Source: G963669175 sp964648415 (GTDB lineage Bacteria; Electryoneota; Electryoneia; Electryoneales; Electryoneaceae). From it: 64,000 bases of DNA. Of this stretch, positions 47,479 through 55,817 are shown in pieces. Within the stretch, counting starts at the first letter, position 1. Each line of letters starts with the position of its first letter. The stretch spans positions 26,654 through 90,653 of the forward strand of contig CAZYOC010000001.1 in NCBI GenBank assembly GCA_964648415.1. Reading direction: 5' to 3'. The notes beneath the pieces were generated by a model, which was not told the origin of the DNA, ran no database searches, and was given only the letters and a program-made list of their open reading frames with translations. Both the position numbers and the translations under genes were made by a program.

Positions 47479-48047
47479 TGAGTACTGCGGGTTTGAACAA
47501 GACGGCTTTTCATGCAGCAGCAGCGATCCTACCGCTGCTGTTTCTCGTATTGTGCGCCTCGGCCGAGCCGCCAAACACCCCTGCCGACAACCCTTTCGCC
47601 GGTTTTGATCTGGATACGATGGACGTTGTCGGGGACCCCATACCGGACGATGTGTACAAATGGCTGGAGGTCGCCGACATTCATGTTTGGGATTCAGAAG
47701 TAGACGGGCTGCATACCTACCCCAAAGCAACCCTGTTTGTTGAAATTAACACGGTCCGCCTTGAATACCACCTTAATCGGTCCACAGGCATCTACGCACA
47801 TGGCCGGAATTATCACAATCCTTTCTATCATTGGAGTACCCGGCGAAGGAGCTATTTACTCGCGGTCAGAGTGTATGCAAGACAGGATCTGAAAACGGAT
47901 GGAACCCTCGCCGACACCCTGCTGTGGGAGCACGAAGGCTACTTGGACCCCTTCAATCAACCCGACTACGAGTATCAGCGGGATCATTTCTTCTCGCTGA
48001 CCATGCAGGAATTCTATCGGCTGTATACTGAGCGGGATTCGGAGTGA
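47478..48047 (+). CDS. Small secreted protein of unknown function
   Basis: 189 residues; the ATG at 47478 overlaps the preceding stop and is preferred to an upstream ATG at 47457. The N-terminus is a signal peptide (AAAAILPLLFLVLCASA, with a Cys close to the cleavage point, so a lipoprotein is possible). The mature part has short beta-type stretches (TLFVEINTVRLEYHLNR, SYLLAVRVYARQDLK) and a Tyr/Phe-rich C-terminus (DHFFSLTMQEFYRLYTE). No family recognised. It is last in the 33.8-48.0 kb run of same-strand genes. Confidence 0.65.
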   Translation: MSTAGLNKTAFHAAAAILPLLFLVLCASAEPPNTPADNPFAGFDLDTMDVVGDPIPDDVYKWLEVADIHVWDSEVDGLHTYPKATLFVEINTVRLEYHLNRSTGIYAHGRNYHNPFYHWSTRRRSYLLAVRVYARQDLKTDGTLADTLLWEHEGYLDPFNQPDYEYQRDHFFSLTMQEFYRLYTERDSE

Positions 48048-48249
48048 AAAAGGTAAAGAAAGTGAAAAAAGACCGCTGGGTGGGGTGATGAGCAAAGATT
48101 CGGCACAGGAAAAGGAAGAATTGTCCAGAGATACATGTGCTTGGATCCAGGCAAGGTGCAAGAATGTAAGAGGTTAGCGACTCAGAAACAGAAAGTGTTC
48201 AAGGGTTGGTTTCCATAGTCAGCACAGTGTCGTATGTAAACATGTCTGG

Positions 48250-48269
48250 ATTCCTGCCTGCGCAGGAAT
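48250..48269. repeat. REP-like palindrome R3
   Basis: ATTCCTGC-CTGC-GCAGGAAT, a perfect 8-bp stem; flanked by CTGG and GACACTCG. Confidence 0.65.
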
Positions 48270-48365
48270 GACACTCGTTGCGTATTCTGTCACAGCCTTC
48301 CTCGCGGGAAGGGGACTCGTGGCCGTTGTGATACAGCCTGTCCGAGCGGCAGTCCAAAATCAGTT

Positions 48366-48399
48366 CATCCTTGACATCCTAAGCATCCTGTTAAGGATT
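48366..48399. repeat. AGGAT element, single arm at the ccoP 3' end
   Basis: On the minus strand it reads AATCCTTAACAGGATGCTTA followed by GGATGTCAAGGATGA, beginning 1 bp after the ccoP stop codon. The opposite arm is not recognisable. Confidence 0.65.
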
Positions 48400-48400
48400 C

Positions 48401-49180
48401 CTACTGCCCCCCTCCGGCGTCGGCCGTTTCTGTGGTTTCCTCGCCGCTGTCTTCTCCTTCCGTAGCCTCTTGCCGGTCATCCAGGTAGGCCAGCGGATCT
48501 CCGCTAAACTCTTCGCCCTGCGGGGCTTTCGGGCTGGGCGGACTGGTCCCGCGCAGCGTGAAGGCGTAACTCGATACCTGCAGCAGTTGCTGCTCGTCCA
48601 TCTGGTTTTTCCAGGCGATCATGCCCTTGGCGGGGACACCGTACTTGATGATATGGTACTCCTCGGCGAACGTGCCTCCGTGGATCCAGTACTTGTCTGT
48701 CAGGTTGGGGCCGATATCGCCTCCGCCGCCTCTGGCGTGACAGGAGACACAGTTCTCCTCGAACAGGGTTTCACCGGCGGACAGCGCCGCCTGGCCGGTC
48801 AGGGGCGCGACGGTCCAGTCCACTTTCGCCTCGCCGCCGTCCTTGGCCACCTTGGAGAAGATCTCCGCCTGGGTGGGTTCGGGACGCTGGTTGTCGTAGG
48901 GAGCGTGGAAGGGCGGCAGGAGCAGCTCCGCCAGGGTCGTCTCGCGGTATTCCGGCAACGCTTTATAGTCGGCCTTCTCCACCGCTTTGTGGTACTCTTC
49001 CACCTGTGTATCCCCGATGCCCAGGATGGTGTAGAAGAACAGGTAGCCGATCCCGATCACAACTGTAATCGCGAAGAACCAGTTGTACCACCTCGGCAGG
49101 TTGTTGTCGTACTCCCGGATGCCATCATAATCGTGATCCAGCAGCACATCGACTTCGTCCGGTTTTCTCTTGCCCACCAT
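48401..49180 (-). CDS. ccoP: cbb3-type cytochrome c oxidase, monoheme CcoP-like subunit
   Basis: 259 residues; ATG at 49180 lies 6 bp after the ccoQ stop. One N-terminal membrane helix (WYNWFFAITVVIGIGYLFFY, about 31-50), then a periplasmic cytochrome c domain with a single heme site C144-V-S-C147-H148. The sixth ligand may be the Met in GVPAKGMIAW. Classical CcoP has two hemes; here only one CxxCH is seen, as in shortened CcoP variants. The N-terminal part (EVDVLLDHDYDGIREYDNNL) is the typical CcoP start. It takes electrons from a cytochrome donor, here plausibly the ACIII hemes, and passes them to CcoO. The Pro/Glu-rich C-terminus (EEFSGD onward) is not part of the heme fold. Confidence 0.9.
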   Translation of the reverse strand: MVGKRKPDEVDVLLDHDYDGIREYDNNLPRWYNWFFAITVVIGIGYLFFYTILGIGDTQVEEYHKAVEKADYKALPEYRETTLAELLLPPFHAPYDNQRPEPTQAEIFSKVAKDGGEAKVDWTVAPLTGQAALSAGETLFEENCVSCHARGGGGDIGPNLTDKYWIHGGTFAEEYHIIKYGVPAKGMIAWKNQMDEQQLLQVSSYAFTLRGTSPPSPKAPQGEEFSGDPLAYLDDRQEATEGEDSGEETTETADAGGGQ

Positions 49181-49186
49181 GGCCGT

Positions 49187-49357
49187 CTATCCTTCCTGTT
49201 CCTTTGAGTCCAAGGGCAGGGACGCGTAATACTCGCTGTCGCTCTTTTTCATCAGCAACGCCCGGATGGTTACCAGCACGAACGCCACGATGAACAATCC
49301 CATGGACAGCACCGGGTAGATGCCGCCATCCACCAAGCCTTTCAGCATCTCTCTCAT
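49187..49357 (-). CDS. ccoQ: Small CcoQ-like subunit of cbb3 oxidase
   Basis: 56 residues, MREMLKGLVDGGIYPVLSMG then LFIVAFVLVTIRALLMKKSD. It has one membrane helix (about 13-36) and a short cytoplasmic tail with SEYYASLPLD, a pattern seen in CcoQ/FixQ proteins of FCB bacteria. Its ATG overlaps the ccoNO stop by 4 bp (ATGA at 49357-49354), and ccoP starts 6 bp after its stop. CcoQ stabilises the interaction of CcoP with the core. The size and position make the call fairly safe despite low sequence conservation in the family. Confidence 0.82.
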   Translation of the reverse strand: MREMLKGLVDGGIYPVLSMGLFIVAFVLVTIRALLMKKSDSEYYASLPLDSKEQEG

Positions 49358-51498
49358 CGTACCGGGACCTCCTCGTCGGGGACATTCTTGATGTCCGTGC
49401 CCAACCGCTGCAGGTAGGCGGTCAGGGCGATGATCTGGCTGTCCCAGGTGACGTCCATGTCCGATTCCTGCAGGGTGCGTGCGATCTGCTCCGCCTGGGA
49501 GCGCATGTCATGCGGGGCGGTGTCTTCATACCCCTCGAGATAAGGAACTCCCAGCGTTCGCATCGCTTTGATCTTGCCGGGGATGTCATCCACCGAATAC
49601 TTCGCGTCGATCAGCCAGGGGAACGCCGGCATGATGCTGCCCGGCGACATGCTGGGCGGATCCTTCATGTGCCCGTAATGCCAGGCGTCGGGGTACTTGC
49701 CGCCTTCTCGCGCCAGGTCCGGCCCGGTGCGCTTCGAGCCCCACAGGAACGGGTGATCGTACACCGATTCGCCCGCCTTGCTGTACTCGCCGTACCGCTC
49801 CACCTCGTCACGGAAGGGCCGGATCTGCTGGGAGTGACATCCCAGGCAGCCCTCGGCGATGTAGATATCGCGTCCTTCCAGCTCCAGCGGCGTGTAGGGC
49901 TTCACCGCGCTGATGGGGGGCACGTTGGCCTTGATCGTCCACATGGGGATCAGCTCGATCAGGCTGCCGACCAGAATCGCCACCAATGCGAGTACCGTGA
50001 ACAGGATCGCCCGGCTCTCGATGACGTAATGGAAATAGCCTTTCTTTGGCTCCATCTGGTAGCCTGGAGGCGCGCTGGCGGTGATCTCCTTCTCCAGCTT
50101 GCCCTTGACCATGGTTACGCCCAGGTTCACAATCATAATGCACACGCCGGTCAGGTAAAGCAGGCCACCGATGACGCGGACAATGTGGAACGGGACAATC
50201 TGCAACGTGATTTCCAGGAAGTTCGGGTATGCCAGCACTCCTTCCGGCGTGAACTGCTTCCACATCAACGCCTGGGTCCAGGCCGCCACCCACAAGGGGA
50301 CCACGTAGAAGATGATGCCGAGCGTACCGATCCAGAAGTGGACGTTGGCCCATTTCTTCGAGGCCAGCTCGATCTTGTAGATCTTCGGGATCAGCCAGTA
50401 GAGCATGCCGAAGGTCAGGAACCCGTTCCAGCCGAGTGTGCCCACATGGACATGCGCGATGGTCCAGTCGGTGTAATGGCTGATGGCGTTGACGGTTTTC
50501 AGTGCGAGGGTTGGGCCTTCCAGGGTGGCCATGGCGTAAGCGGTTACCGCGACGACCATGAACTTGAGCTCCGGCTGTTCACGCAGCTTGTGCCAGGCTC
50601 CGCGCAGGGTCAGCAACCCGTTGAGCGCTCCGCCCCAGGAAGGGGCGAGCAGCATGATGGAGAACACCGTGCCGAGCGATTGCAGCCAGGGCGGCAGCGA
50701 CGTGTACAGCAGATGGTGCGGCCCCGCCCAGATGTAAATAAAAATCAACGCCCAGAAGTGGACGATGGACAGCCGGTAGCTGAATACCGGCCGGTTGGCC
50801 GCCTTGGGCATGTAATAATACATCAGACCCAGGAAGGGTGTGGTCAGGAAGAACGCCACCGCGTTGTGGCCGTACCACCATTGCACCAGCGCGTCCTGCA
50901 CACCCGGGTAGATGGAGTAGCTCTTCATCAGGCTGACCGGGATGGCCAGGTTGTTGAAGATGTAGAGCACGGCAACCGTGATCCAGGTCGAAATATAGAA
51001 CCAGATGGCGACATACAGGTGCTTTTCACGGCGCTGGAGGATGGTGCCCATCATGTTGACGCCGAAGATGACCCAGATGACCACCACGGCGATGTCGAGC
51101 GGCCATTCCAGCTCGGCGTACTCATGAGTCTGCGTGTACCCCAGCAGGTAGGTGATGGCGCCGACCAGGATGATGAGTTGCCAGCCCCAGAAATGGATCA
51201 GGCCGAGGGTGCGGCTGTACAGGGAGGTCCGGCACAGGCGCGGCACGGAATGATACACCCCCAGGAAGATGGCGTTGCCGACAAAGGCGAAAATCACGGC
51301 GTTGGTGTGTACCGGACGCATGCGGCCGAAGGTGGTGAAGGGGCTGTAGAGGTTGGCGGCCGGCAGAAAGATCTCCAGCGCCACCCAGACCCCGACAAAC
51401 ATCCCCACCACCGCCCAGAACAATGTGGCCTTGGCGAACAAGTCCACAAGGTGGTTGTCGTACCGGTACTCTTCCAGCTTGTCCGTAAGATCGGGCAT
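49354..51498 (-). CDS. ccoNO: Fused CcoN-CcoO subunit of cbb3-type cytochrome c oxidase
   Basis: 714 residues from ATG at 51498 (GGAG upstream; an in-frame ATG at 51519 is possible). Residues 1-~470 are CcoN with 12 or so membrane helices and complete metal ligands: low-spin heme His64 (RPVHTNAVIF), CuB ligands His211 (WWYGHNAV) and His261-His262 (AGPHHLLY), candidate cross-linked Tyr255, Glu327, and heme ligands His349 and His351 (TIAHVHVG). Residues ~490-714 are CcoO: one membrane anchor (AILFTVLALVAILVGSLIEL) and a heme c site C551-L-G-C554-H555. The enzyme reduces O2 to water at a heme b3-CuB centre with high oxygen affinity and pumps protons. The N-O fusion is known in FCB and some other phyla. 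Confidence 0.96.
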   Translation of the reverse strand: MPDLTDKLEEYRYDNHLVDLFAKATLFWAVVGMFVGVWVALEIFLPAANLYSPFTTFGRMRPVHTNAVIFAFVGNAIFLGVYHSVPRLCRTSLYSRTLGLIHFWGWQLIILVGAITYLLGYTQTHEYAELEWPLDIAVVVIWVIFGVNMMGTILQRREKHLYVAIWFYISTWITVAVLYIFNNLAIPVSLMKSYSIYPGVQDALVQWWYGHNAVAFFLTTPFLGLMYYYMPKAANRPVFSYRLSIVHFWALIFIYIWAGPHHLLYTSLPPWLQSLGTVFSIMLLAPSWGGALNGLLTLRGAWHKLREQPELKFMVVAVTAYAMATLEGPTLALKTVNAISHYTDWTIAHVHVGTLGWNGFLTFGMLYWLIPKIYKIELASKKWANVHFWIGTLGIIFYVVPLWVAAWTQALMWKQFTPEGVLAYPNFLEITLQIVPFHIVRVIGGLLYLTGVCIMIVNLGVTMVKGKLEKEITASAPPGYQMEPKKGYFHYVIESRAILFTVLALVAILVGSLIELIPMWTIKANVPPISAVKPYTPLELEGRDIYIAEGCLGCHSQQIRPFRDEVERYGEYSKAGESVYDHPFLWGSKRTGPDLAREGGKYPDAWHYGHMKDPPSMSPGSIMPAFPWLIDAKYSVDDIPGKIKAMRTLGVPYLEGYEDTAPHDMRSQAEQIARTLQESDMDVTWDSQIIALTAYLQRLGTDIKNVPDEEVPVR

Positions 51499-51550
51499 TG
51501 GTCCACTCCGCAATGGCATCGTGTGATGCTCGGTATCAACTCTTTTTTAC

Positions 51551-51790
51551 AATCCTTAACAGGATATACAACTAAACTACATAAAACCCTTAACAGGATA
51601 TTAGGATATAAGGATGTCAAGGATAACTGATTAGGTAAAGAAAGTAAAAAAAGTGAAAAAAGTGAAAAAAGTGAAAAAAGTGAAAAAAGTGAAAAAAGAA
51701 AACAACCTTATCCCAATTTCTAATTTCTAATTTCTAACTCCTAATTCCTAATTAATTTTATCATCCTTCTATCCTATTATCCTGTTCGAG
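51551..51790. repeat. AGGAT element between ccoNO and ccoS copy 1
   Basis: Left arm TAACAGGATATTAGGATATA then AGGATGTCAAGGAT (51590-51624), preceded by a partial duplicate (AATCCTTAACAGGATATAC). Right arm TCATCCTTCTATCCTATTAT then CCTGTT (51761-51786). The interior holds a 9-bp tandem repeat (gtgaaaaaa, five copies) and heptamers (aatttct x3, aactcct, aattcct). Confidence 0.75.
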
Positions 51791-51792
51791 GT

Positions 51793-51978
51793 TTATGTTT
51801 TTCTCTTTCCATTCTGTTCGAGGTTTATGTTTTTCTTGTCATCATCATCCAGAAGCATCCTCACCGAGGGTGTATAGCTGTCATCATACTGCCCGCTACG
51901 CACCGCCCAAAAGAACGCCACAAGGAACCCCAACGCCAGCAACAGGCTGCCCCCCAATAGTAGTATGATGATCTCCAT
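51793..51978 (-). CDS. ccoS: cbb3 oxidase assembly protein CcoS, copy 1
   Basis: 61 residues, starting MEIIILLLGGSLLLALGFLV and continuing AFFWAVRSGQYDD. This is the CcoS signature: one N-terminal membrane helix followed by W-A-(V/I)-R-S-G-Q-(F/Y)-DD. CcoS is needed for incorporating redox cofactors (heme b and copper) into CcoN. The ATG at 51978 is preceded by GGGGAAGAG. The tail NINLEQNGKRKT is encoded by sequence that duplicates the element border: the 20-bp segment aaaaacataaacctcgaaca occurs twice here. It therefore differs from copy 2, where a GAA to TAA change ends the protein after NINL. Confidence 0.88.
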   Translation of the reverse strand: MEIIILLLGGSLLLALGFLVAFFWAVRSGQYDDSYTPSVRMLLDDDDKKNINLEQNGKRKT

Positions 51979-52002
51979 CTCTTCCCCTAACCGACAAAAC
52001 CC

Positions 52003-52386
52003 TTCACAGGATATACAACCAAACCACATAAAACCCTTAACAGGATATACAACCAAACCACATAAAACCCTTAACAGGATATTAGGATATAAGGNNNNNN
52101 NNNNNNNNNNNNNNNNNNNNNNNNNNNNNNNNNNNNNNNNNNNNNNNNNNNNNNNNNNNNNNNNNNNNNNNNNNNNNNNNNNNNNNNNNNNNNNACAGGA
52201 TATACAACCAAACCACATAAAACCCTTAACAGGATATTAGGATATAAGGATGTCAAGGATATTTCTTTGATTAAGAATTAATGGAATCGTTCACTAATCT
52301 TTATTTTCTTTACGTTATTTAGGTTTTTACTTTTTTACTTAGTCTTTTATCCTTGTTATCCTTCTATCCTATTATCCTGTTAGAGG
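52003..52386. repeat. AGGAT element(s) between the ccoS copies, containing the N gap
   Basis: Left side has three ACAGGATATACAACCAAACC-type units, then a TTAGGATATAAGG arm cut by the gap; right of the gap the same sequence starts again. The right arm is TTATCCTTGTTATCCTTCTA followed by TCCTATTATCCTGTT (52348-52382). The interior (tttctttgattaagaattaa) differs from the elements on either side. Confidence 0.65.
52095..52194. other. Scaffold gap of 100 N
   Basis: Exactly 100 N. The sequence on its right repeats the sequence on its left (acaggatatacaaccaaacc ... aggatataagg), so the gap was placed inside a repeat and the local copy number is uncertain. Confidence 0.98.
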
Positions 52387-52411
52387 TTTATGTTTTTCTC
52401 TTTCCATTCTG

Positions 52412-52573
52412 TTAGAGGTTTATGTTTTTCTTGTCATCATCATCCAGAAGCATCCTCACCGAGGGTGTATAGCTGTCATCATACTGCCCGCTACGCACCG
52501 CCCAAAAGAACGCCACAAGGAACCCCAACGCCAGCAACAGGCTGCCCCCCAATAGTAGTATGATGATCTCCAT
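52412..52573 (-). CDS. ccoS: CcoS, copy 2 (duplicate)
   Basis: 53 residues, identical to copy 1 through KKNINL and then a TAA stop where copy 1 has GAA. The two copies are in direct repeat, 595 bp apart including 100 N, and the surrounding ~300 bp (from 51785 and 52381) is nearly identical. Either a tandem duplication of ccoS together with its flanking element, or a scaffolding artefact at the gap. It lies between ccoI and copy 1 on the same strand. Confidence 0.8.
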   Translation of the reverse strand: MEIIILLLGGSLLLALGFLVAFFWAVRSGQYDDSYTPSVRMLLDDDDKKNINL

Positions 52574-52598
52574 CTCTTCCCCTAACCGACAAAACCCT

Positions 52599-52892
52599 TC
52601 ACAGGATATACAACCAAACCACATAAAACCCTTAACAGGATATTAGGATATAAGGATGTCAAGGATAACTGATTAGGTAAAGAAAGTAAAGAAAGTAAAG
52701 AAAGTGAAAAAAGTGAAAAAAGAAAACAACCTTATCCCAATCTCCAATCTCCAATCTCCAATCTCCAATCTCCAATCTCCAATCTCCAATCTCCAATTTC
52801 TAATTTCTAATTTCTAACTCCTAACTCCTAACTCCTAACTCCTAACTCCTAATTAATTTTATCATCCTTCTATCCTATCATCCTGTTAGAGG
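52599..52892. repeat. AGGAT element between ccoS copy 2 and ccoI
   Basis: Left arm TTAACAGGATATTAGGATAT then AAGGATGTCAAGGATAACTG; right arm TCATCCTTCTATCCTATCAT then CCTGTTAGAGG (ending 52892). It is homologous to the 51551-51790 element over its whole length but has a longer heptamer tract. Confidence 0.75.
52739..52850. repeat. Heptanucleotide microsatellite: 8 + 3 + 5 units
   Basis: aatctcc x8 (52739-52794), aatttct x3 (52795-52815), aactcct x5 (52816-52850), all in one heptamer register. The homologous element at 51551-51790 has only aatttct x3, aactcct x1 and aattcct x1, so the tract varies in length between copies. It resembles the heptameric STRR repeats known from cyanobacterial genomes. 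Confidence 0.85.
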
Positions 52893-52926
52893 TTTATGTT
52901 TTTCTCTTTCCATTCAGTGAGAGGGT

Positions 52927-55407
52927 TTAGAGTTTTGCCTTCCGCGCCATCAACCGTGTCATGAAGGTCGCGAAGGCCACCACGGTGATCGAGCTCAGCG
53001 GCATCAGAATCGCCGACACAAGCGGCGACAACTTCCCCGCCACCGCGAAGCCCAGGCCGACCACGTTGTACGTCAGCGACAACGTGAACCCCATCAGGAT
53101 CACCCGCGTCGCCAGCTTCGAGAACCGCAGCACCTTGTCCAGTTTCGCTAAACCCTGCGCGTCCAGCAGCGCATCGCTGGAGGGCGAAAACGCCGTCACA
53201 TCATCGGTGATCGCAATGCCCACGTCACCCGCCTTCAACGCCCCGGCGTCGTTCAGGCCGTCGCCGATCATCAGGACGTTGCGCCCCTGCTCCCGTTGGC
53301 GTTCAATGAACTCCAGCTTGTCCGCCGGCGCCTGCTTGAACCGCATCTCCGTTTCCGCCGGGAAGAACTGAGCCAGCGCTTCCCGTTCCCGGTCTGTGTC
53401 GCCCGACAGCAGAGCCAGCGTCACCTGCCGCGTCAGCCGTTCGATCAGGCCCCGCAGCCCCGGCCGCCAGTGTGTGTCCAGGTGGAAATGGCCGCGCGGA
53501 ACGCCGTCGATGCTCACATACGCCGTCGTATACGCCCCCAGCTCGTCGCGTTGTGGCTGCTCGCGGTCGTCCTCGAACACCCATTCCGCCGACCCGACCC
53601 GCACCGCGTGACCGTCAACCTCCGCCTCCAGCCCCAGCCCGGGATACTCGCCGAAGCCGCTGATATCCAGCGTCTCGATGCCGTGCAGCGCCGCGCTGAG
53701 CTGCACACTCACCGGGTGGGTGGAATGCTGCACCACCGATCGGACCAATACCTTTTCCCGTTGCGACAACGCTTCGCCGTGAAACTCCACCCGTTTCGTA
53801 TCGGCCTTGCTCAGGGTGCCGGTTTTGTCAAAGACCACGGTGTTGATTCGCGCCAGCCGCTCTACCACGCCCGCGTTTTTCAGGTACAATCCCACCCGCC
53901 CCAGCAGCCGCATGGCCGTGCCGAGGGTGAAGGGCGTCGTCAACGCCAGCGCGCAGGGGCAAGCGACAATCAGCACCGCGGTGAAGATACGCACCGCCTC
54001 GCCGGTTCCTTGCGGGATCCAGTAGATCAACGCCGCCAGGGCGATCGCCAGCACACCGAACACGAAATACTTACCCGCCTGATTGGCGAGGGTTTCGTAG
54101 ACGTTTTCACGGTCCCGCGCGAACGCGTCATGGTTCCACAAACGTGTCAAATAGCTGCGGCTGGCCTTTTCCACCACTTCCAGCTCGACCACGCCGCCCA
54201 GTTGACGGCCGCCCGCATAAATCACATCGCCTACCGTTTTGGCGACCGGGTCGGACTCGCCGGTGACGAAGCTGTAATCCACCGCGCCGTCGCCCTTCAT
54301 CAGCACCGCGTCCGCCGGGATCAGCTCCTGGTTGCGGATGATGATACGGTCGCCCGGTTCGATATTCAGCACCGGTACGCTTTTTTCTTTCCCGTCAACG
54401 TCCCGTTTCAGCACTGCGATGGGGAAGTAGCTGGTGTAATCCCGTTCAAAGGACAGCGACTCGTAGGTTTTGGCCTGAAACACCTTGCCCACGAGCAGCA
54501 GGAAGATCAGGCCCGCCAGGGAGTCGAAGTAGCCTGTGCCCGTACCGCTGATCACTTCGTATCCGCTCCAGCCCAGCAGCGACAGGATGCCCAGCGAGAT
54601 GGGCGCGTCCAGGTTCAGGAATCCGCGTTTCAAACCTTTCCAGGCGCTTGTCAAATAATCCAAGCCGCTGAAGAACACCACCGGCAGCGACAGGGCGAAA
54701 CTGACCCAGGCGAACACCGTGCGTAGCGAGGGCGGCACCTTGTCCGGCCCCACCGCCAGGTAGTCGGGGAAGGCCAGCAGCATGACATTGCCGAAGACAA
54801 ATCCCGCCACGCCGATCTGCAGATACAGCCGCCTGCGGTCTTCCTTGCGTTCCTCCCGGCCCAGGTCCTCCAGCCGGATGCGCGGCTCATAGCCCACGTT
54901 GGCCAGCAGCTCCACCAGTTCGCGCAGGCTCTTTTCCTGCTGCTTCCAGGTGAGCGTGACCTCCTTCTTCAGGAAGTTGACCACGCTGCTGCGTACCGAC
55001 GGCTCGATCCGGTAGAGCTGCTCCAGCAGGTAGATGCAGGAGGCGCAGTGGATCGAGGGCACATGCAGGGAGACCTTGGCCGTCTCACCGTCCGAAAAGT
55101 CAAGGAGCTGCTTGACGATGTCCTCGTCATCGAGAAATCCCCATTTCACGTTGCCCGCATCGCTCGCCGGAATCTTGCCCGGCGTCTCCTCGATGGAGTA
55201 GTACGCGTCCATCTCCGTGTCGTGCAGGAGCTGGTACACGCTCTTGCAGCCGTGGCAACAGAACAGCTTGTCGCCGATACGGATGTCGGCGTCTTTGCAC
55301 ACTTCGCCGCAATGGGCGCAGATCAGGTCGGGCTTGCCGCTGTCGACAACAATCCCGCCGGGGATCTCTCTCTTGTCTCTCTTTTCGCTCGTCTTCAGCT
55401 TCCTCAA
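52927..55407 (-). CDS. ccoI: P1B-type copper-transporting ATPase for cbb3 oxidase assembly
   Basis: About 826 residues from a TTG at 55407; no ATG or GTG in the right place, and no clear ribosome site. The N-terminus has the Cys-rich metal-binding module CAHCGEVCKD ... FCCHGCKSVYQLL (residues ~30-60), then an HMA-like domain with SIHCASCIYLLEQL (~115-130). Catalytic P-type motifs: TGESDP, CPCALALTTPF (~residue 483, Cu-binding membrane site), DKTGTLS (phospho-Asp ~525) and GDGLNDAGALKAGDVGIA. CcoI/FixI-type pumps deliver copper to the CuB site of CcoN. Its gene lies directly upstream of ccoS and ccoNO, as in other cco clusters. The start codon is 9 bp from an AGGAT element. Confidence 0.93.
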   Translation of the reverse strand: MRKLKTSEKRDKREIPGGIVVDSGKPDLICAHCGEVCKDADIRIGDKLFCCHGCKSVYQLLHDTEMDAYYSIEETPGKIPASDAGNVKWGFLDDEDIVKQLLDFSDGETAKVSLHVPSIHCASCIYLLEQLYRIEPSVRSSVVNFLKKEVTLTWKQQEKSLRELVELLANVGYEPRIRLEDLGREERKEDRRRLYLQIGVAGFVFGNVMLLAFPDYLAVGPDKVPPSLRTVFAWVSFALSLPVVFFSGLDYLTSAWKGLKRGFLNLDAPISLGILSLLGWSGYEVISGTGTGYFDSLAGLIFLLLVGKVFQAKTYESLSFERDYTSYFPIAVLKRDVDGKEKSVPVLNIEPGDRIIIRNQELIPADAVLMKGDGAVDYSFVTGESDPVAKTVGDVIYAGGRQLGGVVELEVVEKASRSYLTRLWNHDAFARDRENVYETLANQAGKYFVFGVLAIALAALIYWIPQGTGEAVRIFTAVLIVACPCALALTTPFTLGTAMRLLGRVGLYLKNAGVVERLARINTVVFDKTGTLSKADTKRVEFHGEALSQREKVLVRSVVQHSTHPVSVQLSAALHGIETLDISGFGEYPGLGLEAEVDGHAVRVGSAEWVFEDDREQPQRDELGAYTTAYVSIDGVPRGHFHLDTHWRPGLRGLIERLTRQVTLALLSGDTDREREALAQFFPAETEMRFKQAPADKLEFIERQREQGRNVLMIGDGLNDAGALKAGDVGIAITDDVTAFSPSSDALLDAQGLAKLDKVLRFSKLATRVILMGFTLSLTYNVVGLGFAVAGKLSPLVSAILMPLSSITVVAFATFMTRLMARKAKL

Positions 55408-55409
55408 GT

Positions 55410-55592
55410 AATCCTTAACAGGATGATTAGGATGGTTAGGATGTTAAGGATAACTTCTTGAATTAAGAATTAAAAATCAACTGGAATCAATTAACGACTA
55501 TAGTTCTTGTGTTTTCTTCACATTCATTACGTTTTTTACCTTTTTAATTGTTTATCCTTGTCATCCTAGGTATCCTAAGTATCCTGTTAAGC
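55410..55592. repeat. AGGAT element between ccoI and actF, copy 1
   Basis: Left arm ATCCTTAACAGGATGATTAG then GATGGTTAGGATGTTAAGGAT (55411-55451). Right arm TTATCCTTGTCATCCTAGGT then ATCCTAAGTATCCTGTTAAG (55552-55591). AGGAT spacing is 9-10 bp here. It begins 3 bp from the ccoI start codon side. Confidence 0.75.
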
Positions 55593-55600
55593 ATTCTTCC

Positions 55601-55636
55601 TTAATAAGGATTCACAAACTTCGCCGAATCGGGCAA
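55601..55636 (-). pseudogene. Duplicated 3' fragment of actF
   Basis: These 36 bp repeat the last ~11 codons and TAA stop of actF (matching 55818-55853; one A/G difference). They arrived with the ~210-bp tandem duplication of the adjacent AGGAT element. Confidence 0.8.
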
Positions 55637-55808
55637 TAAGGATACTAAGGATGTTAAGGATAACTTCTTGGATTAATAATTAAGAAATAAAAATCAACTG
55701 GAATCAATTAACGACTATAGTTCTTGTGTTTTCTTCACATTCATTACGTTTTTTACCTTTTTAATTGTTTATCCTTGTCATCCTAGGTATCCTAAGTATC
55801 CTGTTAAG
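55636..55808. repeat. AGGAT element between ccoI and actF, copy 2
   Basis: Tandem copy of 55410-55592, offset 210 bp on the left and 217 bp on the right; the 7-bp difference is one extra heptamer-like unit (taattaagaaat region). Left arm starts TAAGGATACTAAGGATGTTA; right arm identical to copy 1 and ending just beyond the actF stop. Confidence 0.75.
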
Positions 55809-55817
55809 CATTCTTCC

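Larger units (their letters stand above)
48048..48400. other. Intergenic region between convergent clusters
   Basis: About 350 bp. It starts with an A-rich tract (gaaaaaggtaaagaaagtga, 48045-48070) like the interior of the AGGAT elements, carries the REP palindrome R3 (48250-48269), and ends with one AGGAT-element arm (48366-48399) abutting the ccoP stop. It looks like a disrupted AGGAT element. No gene seen. Confidence 0.55.

Noticed and set aside
51793..52218. Extended 141-codon version of ccoS running through the gap
   Set aside because: The extension is repeat plus N; the CcoS protein proper starts at 51978 with a good ribosome site.
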